Shown piece after piece: positions 54,658-64,000 of a stretch of 64,000 nt of DNA (within the stretch, counting starts at the first letter, position 1; each line of letters starts with the position of its first letter). The position numbers were made by a program, and so were the translations under genes. Source of the DNA: Acetobacter suratthaniensis. GTDB lineage: Bacteria > Pseudomonadota > Alphaproteobacteria > Acetobacterales > Acetobacteraceae. The stretch spans positions 620,001-684,000 of the forward strand of contig NZ_JAFVMG010000001.1 in assembly GCF_017377745.1 (NCBI RefSeq), written 5' to 3'. The notes under the pieces are model-generated. The model made no database searches, was not told the DNA's origin, and saw only the letters and a program-made list of their open reading frames with translations.

Positions 54658-55184
54658 CACTGGCACGCTTTATCGCCACGTTTGGCGGATGTGGGCTTTC
54701 TCCCCGTGCGCCCGGTACGGTCGGCTCGTTTGCCGCGTTGCTTCTGGGTGTGCCTATGCTGAAAAGACCGCGCCTGCTGGCATCTTCAGCGATTGCGGCA
54801 AGCCTTGTAGGGTGGTGGGCAGCCAGCCGTGCGGGGGATGGTGAGGATCATGGCTGGATCGTAATCGACGAGGTGGCGGGCATGTGGTTGGCCTTGCTGG
54901 GGTGCCTGCCTGTAGCGGAACACAATGCGCTCACGCAGTCTGGTGTCGCTGCGCCCGAGCATACAGGCGTGCCTGCGTTAACCACCCGTCCGTGGTTTTT
55001 GCCTTTGCTGGCTTTTGGGCTCTTTCGGCTATTCGATATTACCAAGCCGGGGCCGGTTGGAACCCTCGACAGGCGGCACGATGCCGCTGGTATTATGGGG
55101 GATGACATCGTTGCGGGCCTGATGGCCGCAGGCTGTGTGAAAGCGTTTAAAGTCCTATCAGGCCTGCGGGCCGCGCGAACATGA
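54654..55184 (+). CDS. pgpA: Phosphatidylglycerophosphatase A
   Basis: Dephosphorylates phosphatidylglycerol phosphate, the step before phosphatidylglycerol and cardiolipin (cls is at 43055-44482). SPRAPGTVGSFAA, VIDEVAGMW and FDITKPGPVGTLDR are family motifs, with several membrane helices. ATG 54654 has GGGAGAG upstream and overlaps the slt stop. The stop overlaps the next start as ATGA. 176 residues. Confidence 0.93.
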   Translation: MTLARFIATFGGCGLSPRAPGTVGSFAALLLGVPMLKRPRLLASSAIAASLVGWWAASRAGDGEDHGWIVIDEVAGMWLALLGCLPVAEHNALTQSGVAAPEHTGVPALTTRPWFLPLLAFGLFRLFDITKPGPVGTLDRRHDAAGIMGDDIVAGLMAAGCVKAFKVLSGLRAART

Positions 55185-55726
55185 GCCACGCGCCTGCGCC
55201 TGCTCTACCTGCTGATGAGGCAACCCTGAATGCGGCCATGCTGCGGAAAGCAGAGCATGTGCTTGCACTGTTACACTCTGCCTCAGCCCGGGTGGTGACG
55301 GCGGAAAGCTGTACTGGGGGGCTGGTGGCGGCGGCTCTTACCCATTTTCCCGGTTCGTCGGACATGACGGAAGGTGGGTTGGTCACATATTCCAACACCA
55401 TGAAAAAAAACCTGCTGGGCGTGCCGGAAGCGACCTTGGCGGAGCATGGTGCGGTGAGCGAGCCAACGGTTCTGGCAATGGCACATGGCGCTTTGTTGGC
55501 GGCCCCTCTGGCGCGGCTGAGTGTATCGATTTCGGGTATTGCCGGGCCGGGTGGCGGGAGTGCGACAAAGCCCGTGGGGTTAGTCTGGTTTGCTGTGGCA
55601 GACCGGGTGGGCGGTATAGCGCGGGCCGAAAGCCGTATCTTCTCCGGTTCGCGCGAACAGGTGCGCCTTCAGGCCGCAGACCACGCGCTGACAATGGTTG
55701 CGGATTGTCTTTCAGCGTTGGTCTGA
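55181..55726 (+). CDS. pncC: CinA C-terminal domain protein (nicotinamide-nucleotide amidase, PncC)
   Basis: Deamidates nicotinamide mononucleotide to nicotinate mononucleotide in pyridine nucleotide salvage. AESCTGGLVAAALTHFPGSSD is at about residues 40-60 (cited in part: AESCTGG) and GIAGPGGGSATKPVGLVW follows. The N-terminal CinA domain is absent, giving a stand-alone 181-residue form. It overlaps pgpA by 4 bases; its 3' end overlaps the convergent small gene by 15. Confidence 0.93.
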   Translation: MSHAPAPALPADEATLNAAMLRKAEHVLALLHSASARVVTAESCTGGLVAAALTHFPGSSDMTEGGLVTYSNTMKKNLLGVPEATLAEHGAVSEPTVLAMAHGALLAAPLARLSVSISGIAGPGGGSATKPVGLVWFAVADRVGGIARAESRIFSGSREQVRLQAADHALTMVADCLSALV

Positions 55727-56050
55727 AGAGGTATACCACGCCCCTGATTTGGGTAGCTGGGGTGTTGTGATGCTCTCAGGGGCTGTCATACCCGTACCGG
55801 CGGCAATAACGCTGCCTTGTGGTAAGCGGGCTTGTGCTATTGCAGCGAGCCGCGCCTGAATCCGGTCAAGGCTCTGGCAGTTCAGAGCATCCGTTTTGCT
55901 GTCTGTTCGCTCGGTTCTGTCGCATGGGCTGACAGGCTGCGTAGGAAGAGGAATCTCCGCTACAGGGGCTGATGCCGGGTCTGCGTGGGCTGTGGCGGCG
56001 CAGACCAGCAAGGCAAACAGAGCCATGGGGGCGATTGATATTGCGCGCAT
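55712..56050 (-). CDS. Small secreted protein of unknown function
   Basis: 112 residues. A signal peptide of about 23 residues ends in AHA, and the mature part is short, Pro/Ala/Thr-rich and has two cysteines (CDRTERTDSKTDALNC), which could form a disulfide. I do not recognise a family. It lies 21 bases after the coq10-like gene on the same strand and may be cotranscribed with it. The 3' end overlaps pncC. Confidence 0.65.
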   Translation of the reverse strand: MRAISIAPMALFALLVCAATAHADPASAPVAEIPLPTQPVSPCDRTERTDSKTDALNCQSLDRIQARLAAIAQARLPQGSVIAAGTGMTAPESITTPQLPKSGAWYTSSDQR

Positions 56051-56071
56051 GAACGTGGCCTTCGCGTCTTT

Positions 56072-56554
56072 TCAGGTGGCGGGTTTGCTATCCGGCATGG
56101 ATGTGCCAACCATACTCCCCTGCGGCGGGCCATAAATATCACGCGCCCGTTTGATGAAGGCAGAGACCATCAACCGCGTGGCTTCCGTAAAGACAACGCC
56201 GATTGCCATTTGCAGGATGCGGGAACTGAATTCGAAATCGACAAAAAACTCGACAAGACAGCCCTGTGGGTCAGGGCTGAAGCGCCAGGTATTGCGCAGA
56301 TAGCGGAAAGGCCCTTTTTCATACCGGACAGTAATGGTGCCGGGGCGTTCAAGCGACACGCGCGACGTAAAGCTCTCACGGAAAGGGCCAAACCCGATTG
56401 TCAGGTCGGCGACAAGTTCAGAGGCTGTTTGCGTCCGCACCCGTGCGGCTGTGCACCAAGGCAGAAATTCGGGGTAACGGCCGACATCGGCTACCAGATC
56501 GAAAATCTGCTCTGGCTGGTAAGACAGAACACGCTTTTCTGCGTGTTTGGGCAT
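56072..56554 (-). CDS. Coq10/RatA-type START domain protein
   Basis: 160 residues of the polyketide cyclase/START group that includes Coq10, which binds ubiquinone and supports respiration, and RatA-like proteins. EQIFDLVADVGRYPEFLPWC is the family hallmark near residue 16. In alphaproteobacteria this gene usually follows lipA, and here the stop of lipA overlaps its ATG by one base. A coenzyme Q chaperone role is more likely than a toxin role, as no antitoxin partner is seen. Confidence 0.88.
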   Translation of the reverse strand: MPKHAEKRVLSYQPEQIFDLVADVGRYPEFLPWCTAARVRTQTASELVADLTIGFGPFRESFTSRVSLERPGTITVRYEKGPFRYLRNTWRFSPDPQGCLVEFFVDFEFSSRILQMAIGVVFTEATRLMVSAFIKRARDIYGPPQGSMVGTSMPDSKPAT

Positions 56555-57528
56555 TATCGCATCTCCTTCAGGCGTTCGGCGCGCGCCTCGCGTAGGGCGG
56601 CGAAATCGCTGTCAGCATGGTAGGATGAGCGGGTAAGCGGACTGGAACTGACCTGCAGGAAGCCCTTGACCCGCGCTATGCCACCATAGTCTTCAAACTC
56701 TTCCGGTGTGACAAACCGCGCGACCGGCGCATGTTTGACCGTTGGTTGCAGATACTGCCCCATGGTGATGAAGTCCACATCCGCCACACGCAGGTCGTCC
56801 ATGACCTGTGCGAGTTCCATTTTTTCTTCTCCCAGCCCCAGCATCAAGCCGGATTTGGTGAAAATCGACGGATCAAGCTGTTTCACCCGGTCGAGAAGTC
56901 TGAGCGACTGGTAGTAGCGCGCTCCGGGCCGGATGGTCGGATAAAGGCGGGGCACGGTTTCCAGATTATGATTGAAAACATCCGGGCGTGCTTCAACAAC
57001 CACTTCCAGTGCGTTGTTTTTACGTAAAAAATCCGGTGTCAGAATTTCGATGGTGGTCTGGGGGGCCGCCCCGCGAATAGCTTTGATAACGGCCGCAAAA
57101 TGTGCGGCGCCGCCATCCGTCAGATCATCGCGATCGACTGAGGTAATCACAACGTGGCGCAGGCCAAGTTTCGCTACAGCTTCGGCCACGCGGTGTGGTT
57201 CGTCTGCATCCAGCGGCAGGGGCATGCCTGTGCTGACATTGCAGAAAGCGCATGCACGGGTGCAGATTTCCCCCATGATCATCATGGTGGCGTGCCGTTG
57301 CGACCAGCACTCCCCGATATTGGGGCAGGCGGCTTCCTCGCAGACTGTGACAAGCTTGTTGTCACGCATCAGGGCGCGGGTTTCGTGGTAGGTCGGGTGA
57401 TTGGGCGCTTTGACGCGGATCCACTCAGGTTTGCGGGCAATCGGGTTATCGGGCCGATGTGCCTTTTCTGGGTGGCGCAGTTTGGCTGCGTCTTTTTTGC
57501 GATGATCGATGATGACGCGAGTTGGCAT
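56554..57528 (-). CDS. lipA: Lipoyl synthase
   Basis: Radical SAM enzyme that inserts two sulfur atoms into octanoyl groups on lipoyl domains. The radical-SAM cluster is CTRACAFC, the auxiliary cluster cysteines are in [12 protein letters not shown], and the C-terminal RSSYHAD carries the conserved serine ligand. ATG 57528 has GGCAGGA upstream; 324 residues. Its products are the lipoyl domains of PdhB and PdhC encoded upstream, which makes the run functionally coherent. Confidence 0.96.
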   Translation of the reverse strand: MPTRVIIDHRKKDAAKLRHPEKAHRPDNPIARKPEWIRVKAPNHPTYHETRALMRDNKLVTVCEEAACPNIGECWSQRHATMMIMGEICTRACAFCNVSTGMPLPLDADEPHRVAEAVAKLGLRHVVITSVDRDDLTDGGAAHFAAVIKAIRGAAPQTTIEILTPDFLRKNNALEVVVEARPDVFNHNLETVPRLYPTIRPGARYYQSLRLLDRVKQLDPSIFTKSGLMLGLGEEKMELAQVMDDLRVADVDFITMGQYLQPTVKHAPVARFVTPEEFEDYGGIARVKGFLQVSSSPLTRSSYHADSDFAALREARAERLKEMR

Positions 57529-57624
57529 GGTCCTGCCCAATCTTGAACAATAGCCCTACAGAACTGGAACGCCCCGCCTGCCCCGTCAAGGCGGCTGGGC
57601 CTGTCATCAGTCCCTGCCGCCATC

Positions 57625-57647
57625 ACAGGCGCGGGAGATGCGCCTGT
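57625..57647 (-). other. Stem-loop between lpd and lipA
   Basis: A perfect 8-bp stem, ACAGGCGC with GCGCCTGT and a 7-base loop, lies 18 bases past the lpd stop in a 136-base gap. No U-run follows. It may be an RNA processing or stability element that lowers lipA expression relative to the pdh genes. Confidence 0.35.
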
Positions 57648-57664
57648 ACGGGTGTAGCGGAAGC

Positions 57665-59077
<1,413 letters not shown>

Positions 59078-59104
59078 GATATCAGATTCTCCGCTAGGCT
59101 CAGG

Positions 59105-60367
59105 CTAGAGCACAAGAGACAGGGGCGACTGCACAGCCGTGCGGAACGCGTTCAGCCATTGTGCCGCGGTCGCGCCATCAACGGCACGGTGGTCAACCGA
59201 CAGGGTTACGGTCATGACCGTAGCGATCTTGATTTCGTTCCCCGACACGACAGGCTGCTTGCGCCCCGCAGCAATGGCGAGGATCGCGGCCTGCGGCGGG
59301 TTGACGATAGCGGCAAAGTCCTTGACGCCATACATGCCCATATTCGAGATCGAGAACGTGCCGCCCTGAAACTCCTCAGGCTTGAGCTTGCCAGCACGGG
59401 CACGGCTGATCAGGGACTTGGCTTCCTGACTGATCTCACGCAGGCTCTTGCTGTCAGCCTTACGGACGATGGGGGTAATCAGCCCGTCATCCAGCGACAC
59501 CGCTATGGAAATATCGGCATCTTCATGCAGCAGCATGCCTTCTTCGGTGAAGTAGGCATTTACCGTAGGCACCTTTTTCAGCGCCACGGCAGAGGCCTTG
59601 ATCAGCATGTCATTGACGGAGAGTTTTACGCCCTCGTCCCCCTCGCCTTCAGCCAGCGCGTTGAGCTGCGCACGCAGCGCCATCAGGGCGTCCAGTTCCA
59701 CATCTATCGACACATAGAAATGTGGCACATTGGCCTTGGACTCAGTCAGCCTGCGCGCAATGACCTTGCGCATGGTGGTGTGGGGCACCAGACGGCTACC
59801 GCCTGAAGCGGGTGCCTGTGCAGCGGAATTGGCTACTTCCGCCTTGGGTGCGGAGCGCTGCACATTGTCCACATCGCGCTTGACGATACGGCCATTGGGG
59901 CCCGAACCTTTGACTGTCGCCAGATCAAGGCCTTTCTGCCGGGCAATGCGCCGGGCCAGAGGCGAAGCGATGATGCGGGCGCCTGTAGCGGTTTTGGCGG
60001 CTGCGACAGGTGCCGGGGCTGCGGGTGCGCTCACGGCGGCCTGCGGTGCGGCGGCAGGGGTGTTCGGGCTGGCCACCGCCGTGGAAGCGGCAGATTTTGT
60101 CGCGCCCTCGGCGGGAACGGCTTCACCCTCTTCCACCAGAATGGCGATAGGCGTGTTGACCGCAACCCCCTCTGTGCCTTCGGCAATCAGGATACGGCCC
60201 AGAATACCTTCCTCAATAGCCTCGACTTCCATCGTGGCCTTGTCGGTTTCGATTTCCGCCAGCACATCGCCGGATGTAACGGCATCGCCCTCTTTCTTGA
60301 CCCACCGTGCCAGCTTGCCTTCCGTCATAGTGGGGGAAAGGGCTGGCATGAGAATTTCAGTTGCCAT
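59105..60367 (-). CDS. pdhC: Pyruvate dehydrogenase E2, dihydrolipoamide acetyltransferase
   Basis: Core of the pyruvate dehydrogenase complex. One lipoyl domain (1-80, lipoyl Lys43 in ETDKATME), an Ala/Pro linker, a subunit-binding domain (about 131-168, ASPLARRIARQKGLDL) and the catalytic domain ending in VDHRAVDGATAAQW. The length is 420 residues. Its first 85 residues are 77/85 identical to the N-terminus of PdhB encoded next to it. Confidence 0.96.
   Translation of the reverse strand: MATEILMPALSPTMTEGKLARWVKKEGDAVTSGDVLAEIETDKATMEVEAIEEGILGRILIAEGTEGVAVNTPIAILVEEGEAVPAEGATKSAASTAVASPNTPAAAPQAAVSAPAAPAPVAAAKTATGARIIASPLARRIARQKGLDLATVKGSGPNGRIVKRDVDNVQRSAPKAEVANSAAQAPASGGSRLVPHTTMRKVIARRLTESKANVPHFYVSIDVELDALMALRAQLNALAEGEGDEGVKLSVNDMLIKASAVALKKVPTVNAYFTEEGMLLHEDADISIAVSLDDGLITPIVRKADSKSLREISQEAKSLISRARAGKLKPEEFQGGTFSISNMGMYGVKDFAAIVNPPQAAILAIAAGRKQPVVSGNEIKIATVMTVTLSVDHRAVDGATAAQWLNAFRTAVQSPLSLVL
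60113..60367 (-). repeat. Lipoyl domain repeat, copy in pdhC
   Basis: Codons 1-85 of pdhC. The encoded residues match codons 1-85 of pdhB (61487-61741) at 77 of 85 positions by direct comparison, with many silent base differences. The copies are direct repeats 1.37 kb apart. Confidence 0.9.
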
Positions 60368-60379
60368 CGTCTCAGCCTC

Positions 60380-61741
60380 TCAGATCAGGCCGCGCACGGC
60401 TTTGACGACGTGCTCGGGCTGTGGCAGCGCCAGTTTTTCCAGATTGGCCGCGAATGGCATGGGCACATCCACACCAGCAACACGTGCGGGTGGGGCATCC
60501 AGCCAGTCAAAGGCGTGTTCGATCACCTGCATGGCTACTTCGGAGCCAATCCCCGCAAACGGCCAGCCTTCTTCCACGGTCACGAGGCGGCCCGTCTTGC
60601 GGACGCTTTCGACAATGGTTGCGGTATCCAGCGGGCGGAGACTGCGTAGGTTGATGACTTCGGCATCAATCCCTTCTGCTGCCAGAAGAGCCGCGGCTTC
60701 CAGCGCGATCCCCACAGCAATCGAGAAGGCCACGATCGTGACATCCTTGCCGGGCCGTTCGATTTTTGCCTTGCCAATAGGCAGGATGAAGTCTTCATCC
60801 ACCGGGCAGGGAAACTTGTGGCCGTACAGGATTTCGTTTTCGAGAACCACAACCGGGTTGGGGTCGCGGATGGCAGCGCGCAGCAGCCCCTTGGCATCGG
60901 CAGCAGACCACGGTGCAACAACCTTGAGGCCCGGCACATGCGCGTACCAGCTACCATAGCACTGTGAGTGCTGGGCGCCTACGCGGGCTGCGGCACCGTT
61001 GGGGCCACGAAAAACGATTGGGCACCCCATCTGCCCACCGGACATGTAGAGTGTTTTGGCGGCGGAGTTGATGATGTGATCGATCGCCTGCATGGCGAAG
61101 TTCATGGTCATGAACTCGACAATAGGCTTCAGCCCCGTCAGGGCCGCACCCACCGCCATACCGGTGAAGCCATGTTCGGTGATGGGCATGTCAATGACAC
61201 GCTTCTCGCCAAATTCCTGCAAAAGCCCCTGCGAGATTTTGTAGGCACCCTGATATTCGGCCACTTCTTCACCGAGCAGGAACACATCGCCATCGCGGCG
61301 CAGTTCTGCTGCCATGGCATCGCGCAGCGCCTCACGGACAGTGATTTCCTGCGTAGGCCCCCAGTCCTTGTCTTCGTGGCTGACGAACGCCTCGGCTGCC
61401 TGCGGTGCGGTAGTTGCCGCTGGTGCGGGCTGTGCCGTGACAGAGGCTGTCTGGGCTGCTGCCGGGGCTGTCTGGCCAGCCTGATCCGGCACGGCTTCGC
61501 CCTCTTCCACCAGAATGGCGATGGGGGTGTTAACCGCGACCCCTTCGGTACCTTCTGGTACCAGAATACGGCCCAGAATACCGTCTTCAATCGCCTCGAC
61601 TTCCATCGTGGCCTTGTCGGTCTCGATTTCCGCCAGAATATCGCCGCCGGAGACCGTGTCTCCTTCCTTTTTTACCCAGCGTGACAGCTTGCCTTCCGTC
61701 ATGGTGGGGGAAAGCGCGGGCATCAGAATTTCAGTCGCCAT
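60380..61741 (-). CDS. pdhB: Pyruvate dehydrogenase E1 beta subunit with N-terminal lipoyl domain
   Basis: Binds thiamine diphosphate together with PdhA and decarboxylates pyruvate. An N-terminal lipoyl domain (1-80, Lys43) and an Ala/Pro/Gln linker (about 85-125) precede the E1-beta domain (about 128-453). The extra lipoyl domain on E1-beta is known in some alphaproteobacteria. It could allow reaction intermediates to be shuttled from two lipoyl sources. It starts 6 bases after pdhA and ends 12 bases before pdhC. Confidence 0.96.
   Translation of the reverse strand: MATEILMPALSPTMTEGKLSRWVKKEGDTVSGGDILAEIETDKATMEVEAIEDGILGRILVPEGTEGVAVNTPIAILVEEGEAVPDQAGQTAPAAAQTASVTAQPAPAATTAPQAAEAFVSHEDKDWGPTQEITVREALRDAMAAELRRDGDVFLLGEEVAEYQGAYKISQGLLQEFGEKRVIDMPITEHGFTGMAVGAALTGLKPIVEFMTMNFAMQAIDHIINSAAKTLYMSGGQMGCPIVFRGPNGAAARVGAQHSQCYGSWYAHVPGLKVVAPWSAADAKGLLRAAIRDPNPVVVLENEILYGHKFPCPVDEDFILPIGKAKIERPGKDVTIVAFSIAVGIALEAAALLAAEGIDAEVINLRSLRPLDTATIVESVRKTGRLVTVEEGWPFAGIGSEVAMQVIEHAFDWLDAPPARVAGVDVPMPFAANLEKLALPQPEHVVKAVRGLI
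61487..61741 (-). repeat. Lipoyl domain repeat, copy in pdhB
   Basis: Codons 1-85 of pdhB, the partner of the pdhC copy at 60113-60367. The eight differing residues are at positions 20, 29, 31, 32, 35, 53, 61 and 62, mostly conservative changes. Confidence 0.9.
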
Positions 61742-61747
61742 GATCTT

Positions 61748-62758
61748 TCAGGCCTCCAGCACAACGTCCGTGAACAGTTCAGAAGGATCAGGTTCCGGGC
61801 TTGTCTGTGCAAAGTCCGCAGCGTCGTTGACGATGGCCTTGATCTCGGTATCCATGGCTTTCAGGGCGGATTCTTCTACCCCGGCATCCAGCAGAATATG
61901 TTTGACGTGTTCGATCGGATCGTGGTGCTTGCGAACGTTTTCAACCTCTTCGCGCGTACGGTATTTGGCCGGGTCAGACATGGAGTGGCCACGGTAGCGG
62001 TAGGTCATCATTTCAAGCAGGTATGGCCCCTTGCCTGCGCGGCAATGCGCAACGGCTTCGGCGGCGGCTTCATGTACGGCGGCAACATCCATGCCGTCCA
62101 CCTGCCTGCCGGGAATGCCCCACGGTTCACCATTTTTGTAAAACTCGTGCCAGGCGGAGGCGCGCTCAACCGATGTGCCCATGCCGTAGCGGTTGTTTTC
62201 AAGCACGAAGATGCAGGGCAGTTTGTGCAGGGCGGCAAGGTTGAAGCTTTCGTACACCTGCCCCTGATTGGCGGCGCCATCGCCAAAATATGCAACGGAC
62301 ACTTCGTCCGTACCGCGATATTTATTGGCAAAGGCCAGCCCGATCCCAAGCGCGACCTGCGCACCGACAATGCCATGTCCACCGTAGAAATTTTTCTCGC
62401 GGGAGAACATGTGCATGGAGCCGCCCTTGCCGTGGGAATACCCCGTGGCGCGGCCAGTCAGTTCGGCCATGACGCCACGAGCATCCATGCCAGCGGCAAG
62501 CATCTGCCCGTGGTCACGATAGGAGGTGATGATCTTGTCACCTTCGCGCAGGCACATCTGGATGCCGGTTACGACGGCTTCCTGACCGATGTAGAGATGG
62601 CAGAAGCCACCGATAAGGCTCATGCCATAAAGCTGGCCAGCCTTTTCCTCGAAACGGCGGATCAGCAGCATGTCATGGTAAGCCTGCATGAACTGCTCGC
62701 GGGTCAGAGAGGGCTCATTGCGGCCCGCTTTGCCCACCTGTTTGTCTGTTGTTCCCAT
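61748..62758 (-). CDS. pdhA: Pyruvate dehydrogenase E1 alpha subunit
   Basis: Thiamine-diphosphate-binding subunit. The GDG...N motif is GDGAANQGQVYESFN, and the phosphorylation-loop-like YRYRGHSMSDPAKYR is conserved. The length is 336 residues, and AAGGA precedes ATG 62758. It heads pdhA-pdhB-pdhC-lpdA-lipA. The promoter is expected in the 123 bases upstream, but no good -35/-10 pair stands out. Confidence 0.96.
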   Translation of the reverse strand: MGTTDKQVGKAGRNEPSLTREQFMQAYHDMLLIRRFEEKAGQLYGMSLIGGFCHLYIGQEAVVTGIQMCLREGDKIITSYRDHGQMLAAGMDARGVMAELTGRATGYSHGKGGSMHMFSREKNFYGGHGIVGAQVALGIGLAFANKYRGTDEVSVAYFGDGAANQGQVYESFNLAALHKLPCIFVLENNRYGMGTSVERASAWHEFYKNGEPWGIPGRQVDGMDVAAVHEAAAEAVAHCRAGKGPYLLEMMTYRYRGHSMSDPAKYRTREEVENVRKHHDPIEHVKHILLDAGVEESALKAMDTEIKAIVNDAADFAQTSPEPDPSELFTDVVLEA

Positions 62759-62881
62759 GAATGGAGTCCTTAACTATACGCAACCATTTAATGCGACACC
62801 TGGCTTTGATTGGGAGAAGACAGACATTTTATCCTGCGTCTTTGTTGGAGTGCATGAAAATCCGGTTCTTGGGCCGCGCCG

Positions 62882-63358
62882 TTATTCGGCGTTATATTCT
62901 CCTGACTGTCCCCCGCTTTTGTGCAACAGCCTGATGTTGTCGATCTGCATGCCGCGATCCACCGCCTTGCACATGTCATACAAGGTCAGGGCAGCGACGG
63001 ACACAGCCGCCAACGCTTCTATTTCCACACCTGTTGCCCCCGTTGTTGTAACAACGGCGGTGATCACGACCTTGTCATTCCCGGCGGCAAAATCGACACT
63101 GATGCTGCTCAGGCTCAGCGGATGGCACAGCGGTATAAGATCGGCGGTTTTCTTGGCCGCCATAATGCCCGCTATGCGTGCTGTCGCGTAAACATCACCC
63201 TTGGGCATGTCTCCCGACTGGATCATGTCCAGTGTGCGAGATGCCATGAGGATTTCGCCGCATGCCACGGCCTTGCGCTGTGTCGCAGGCTTGGCGGAAA
63301 CGTCCACCATCCGGGCATGGCCAGCCATGTCCAGATGTGTCAGCCGTGATTGTGTCAT
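62882..63358 (-). CDS. moaC: Cyclic pyranopterin monophosphate synthase (MoaC)
   Basis: Second enzyme of molybdenum cofactor synthesis. Family landmarks: [20 protein letters not shown] near the N-terminus, LIPLCHPL mid-protein, and [11 protein letters not shown] with the conserved Lys and Asp. ATG 63358 gives 158 residues. It starts 1 base after the trpC stop, an arrangement (trpC-moaC) common in alphaproteobacteria. Confidence 0.95.
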   Translation of the reverse strand: MTQSRLTHLDMAGHARMVDVSAKPATQRKAVACGEILMASRTLDMIQSGDMPKGDVYATARIAGIMAAKKTADLIPLCHPLSLSSISVDFAAGNDKVVITAVVTTTGATGVEIEALAAVSVAALTLYDMCKAVDRGMQIDNIRLLHKSGGQSGEYNAE

Positions 63359-63359
63359 G

Positions 63360-64000
63360 TCAGTCCGTGCCCAGAAGCTTGCGCGCGGCCTCTCCGGGGT
63401 CGGGCTGGCGCAGCAGGGATTCCCCGACAAGGAAGCCGGTTACACCCTGAGCAGAAAGCTGTTCGATTTCAGCATGTGTCTTGATGCCGCTTTCCGAGAC
63501 AATGATCCGGTCAGGCGGAACAAGCGGCGCAAGCTGGCTGGTGGTGTTAACATCTGTCACCAGCGTCTTGAGATTGCGGTTATTGATGCCGATCAGAAAG
63601 GTATCCAGCGCCAGAGCACGGTTGAGCTCGTCCTCATCATGCACTTCCACCAGAACATCCATGTCTAGCCCTTTGGCATGGTCCACCAGTTCCAGTGCTT
63701 TTTCGTCGCTCAAAATACCCATGATGAGCAAGATGCAGTCTGCGCCAATCAGGCGGCTTTCATAGACCTGCCATGGGTCAAGAATGAAATCTTTGCGCAG
63801 AACCGGCAGCGAGCAGGCTGCTCGTGCTGCAATCAGGTCATCATTTGAGCCATGAAAGCAGGAGCTTTCGGTCAGTACGGACAGGCAGGCCGCGCCCGCC
63901 CGTTCATAGCTGCGCGCGATCTGGGCCGGGTCGTAGTGTTCTTGCAGAATGCCCGCCGAAGGGGAGGCTTTCTTGATTTCGGCGATAAGCCCGACAGCAC
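63360..64000 (-). CDS. trpC: Indole-3-glycerol phosphate synthase, C-terminal part (5' end outside window)
   Basis: Tryptophan synthesis enzyme that closes the indole ring. The frame is open to the window edge, giving about 213 residues of a family near 265. Visible motifs, in order: AEIKKASPS near the edge, [33 protein letters not shown] and VSESGI. These hold the catalytic Lys and Glu residues of the TIM barrel. Only about 50 N-terminal residues are missing. Confidence 0.94.
   Translation of the reverse strand, partial: AVGLIAEIKKASPSAGILQEHYDPAQIARSYERAGAACLSVLTESSCFHGSNDDLIAARAACSLPVLRKDFILDPWQVYESRLIGADCILLIMGILSDEKALELVDHAKGLDMDVLVEVHDEDELNRALALDTFLIGINNRNLKTLVTDVNTTSQLAPLVPPDRIIVSESGIKTHAEIEQLSAQGVTGFLVGESLLRQPDPGEAARKLLGTD

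Noticed and set aside
56072-56554. RatA toxin of a toxin-antitoxin pair
   Set aside because: The START-domain protein is coupled to lipA, as is usual for the Coq10-like family in alphaproteobacteria, and no RatB-like antitoxin gene is adjacent.
59730-60959. Antisense open frame (409 codons) opposite pdhC and pdhB
   Set aside because: Ser/Ala/Arg-rich translation typical of a shadow of Ala/Pro-rich linkers and conserved domains. Both sense genes are certain.
61898-62773. Antisense open frame (291 codons) opposite pdhA
   Set aside because: No family features; pdhA is fully conserved on the other strand.

Overview
The window reads as ordinary chromosome from an alphaproteobacterium of the acetic acid bacteria (Acetobacteraceae, probably Acetobacter or a close relative). 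This rests on four things: a membrane malate:quinone oxidoreductase, a pyruvate dehydrogenase whose E1-beta subunit carries its own lipoyl domain, a complete lipid A/Kdo gene set, and a moderately high GC content with tightly overlapped operons. Genus is inference from gene content; no 16S or other marker is present. I see no tRNA, rRNA, CRISPR array, prophage, transposase or insertion sequence. About 67 protein genes fill nearly all of the window, and only two gene-free gaps exceed 300 bases (4039-4398 and 27766-28157).

Layout. 1-4.0 kb: the 3' end of mqo faces a minus-strand operon bioB-queE-queC-queD (biotin synthase plus the route to the queuosine precursor preQ0). 4.4-13.3 kb: a sulfate assimilation block on the plus strand, cysH-cysD-cysNC, then the transporter genes cysT-cysW-cysA, then DUF2849-cysI-DUF934. 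It runs from uptake to sulfide, but no sulfate-binding protein gene is present. 13.3-17.3 kb: lipid A/Kdo genes, namely a DUF374-WaaA fusion, lpxK and an LpxL-like acyltransferase. 17.3-19.1 kb: an inositol-monophosphatase-family enzyme and a secreted SYLF protein. 19.1-23.7 kb: the minus-strand fatty acid operon fabD-fabG-acpP-fabF-mltG. 23.9-27.8 kb: a methyltransferase, a betaine-binding-like protein without a signal peptide, a small unknown protein and an LpxR-like outer membrane deacylase.

28.1-31.6 kb: a two-domain cold shock protein with a long leader, and a NikR regulator divergent from a TonB-dependent receptor, which looks like a nickel uptake module. 31.6-34.7 kb: minus-strand kdsB-pheA-dapA-smpB. 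34.8-39.1 kb: a membrane cytochrome c, a HisN-like phosphatase, serA and a ComM-like AAA ATPase. 39.1-41.2 kb: metC and sseA (sulfur amino acid metabolism). 41.3-44.9 kb: a PerM-like permease, an EEP hydrolase, cardiolipin synthase and YraN. 45.0-51.8 kb: the minus-strand purine run purB-purC-purS-(Rap1a-like)-purQ-purL followed by bolA-grxD and a His-rich secreted protein. 52.0-55.7 kb: TerC, Slt, PgpA and PncC. 55.7-62.8 kb: the minus-strand pdhA-pdhB-pdhC-lpd-lipA-coq10-like run, which puts pyruvate dehydrogenase and lipoate synthesis together. 62.9-64 kb: moaC and the 3' part of trpC.

Most genes are housekeeping. The points most worth a second look are: the candidate NikR operator made of two direct GTATGA half-sites; the nested inverted repeat before the His-rich secreted protein; the Rap1a-like secreted protein translationally coupled inside the purine operon; the DUF374-WaaA fusion; the hairpin that would hide the fabF ribosome binding site; the long leader of the cold shock gene; and the near-duplicate lipoyl domains of adjacent E2 and E1-beta genes. 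I found no clearly new defence or mobile system here.
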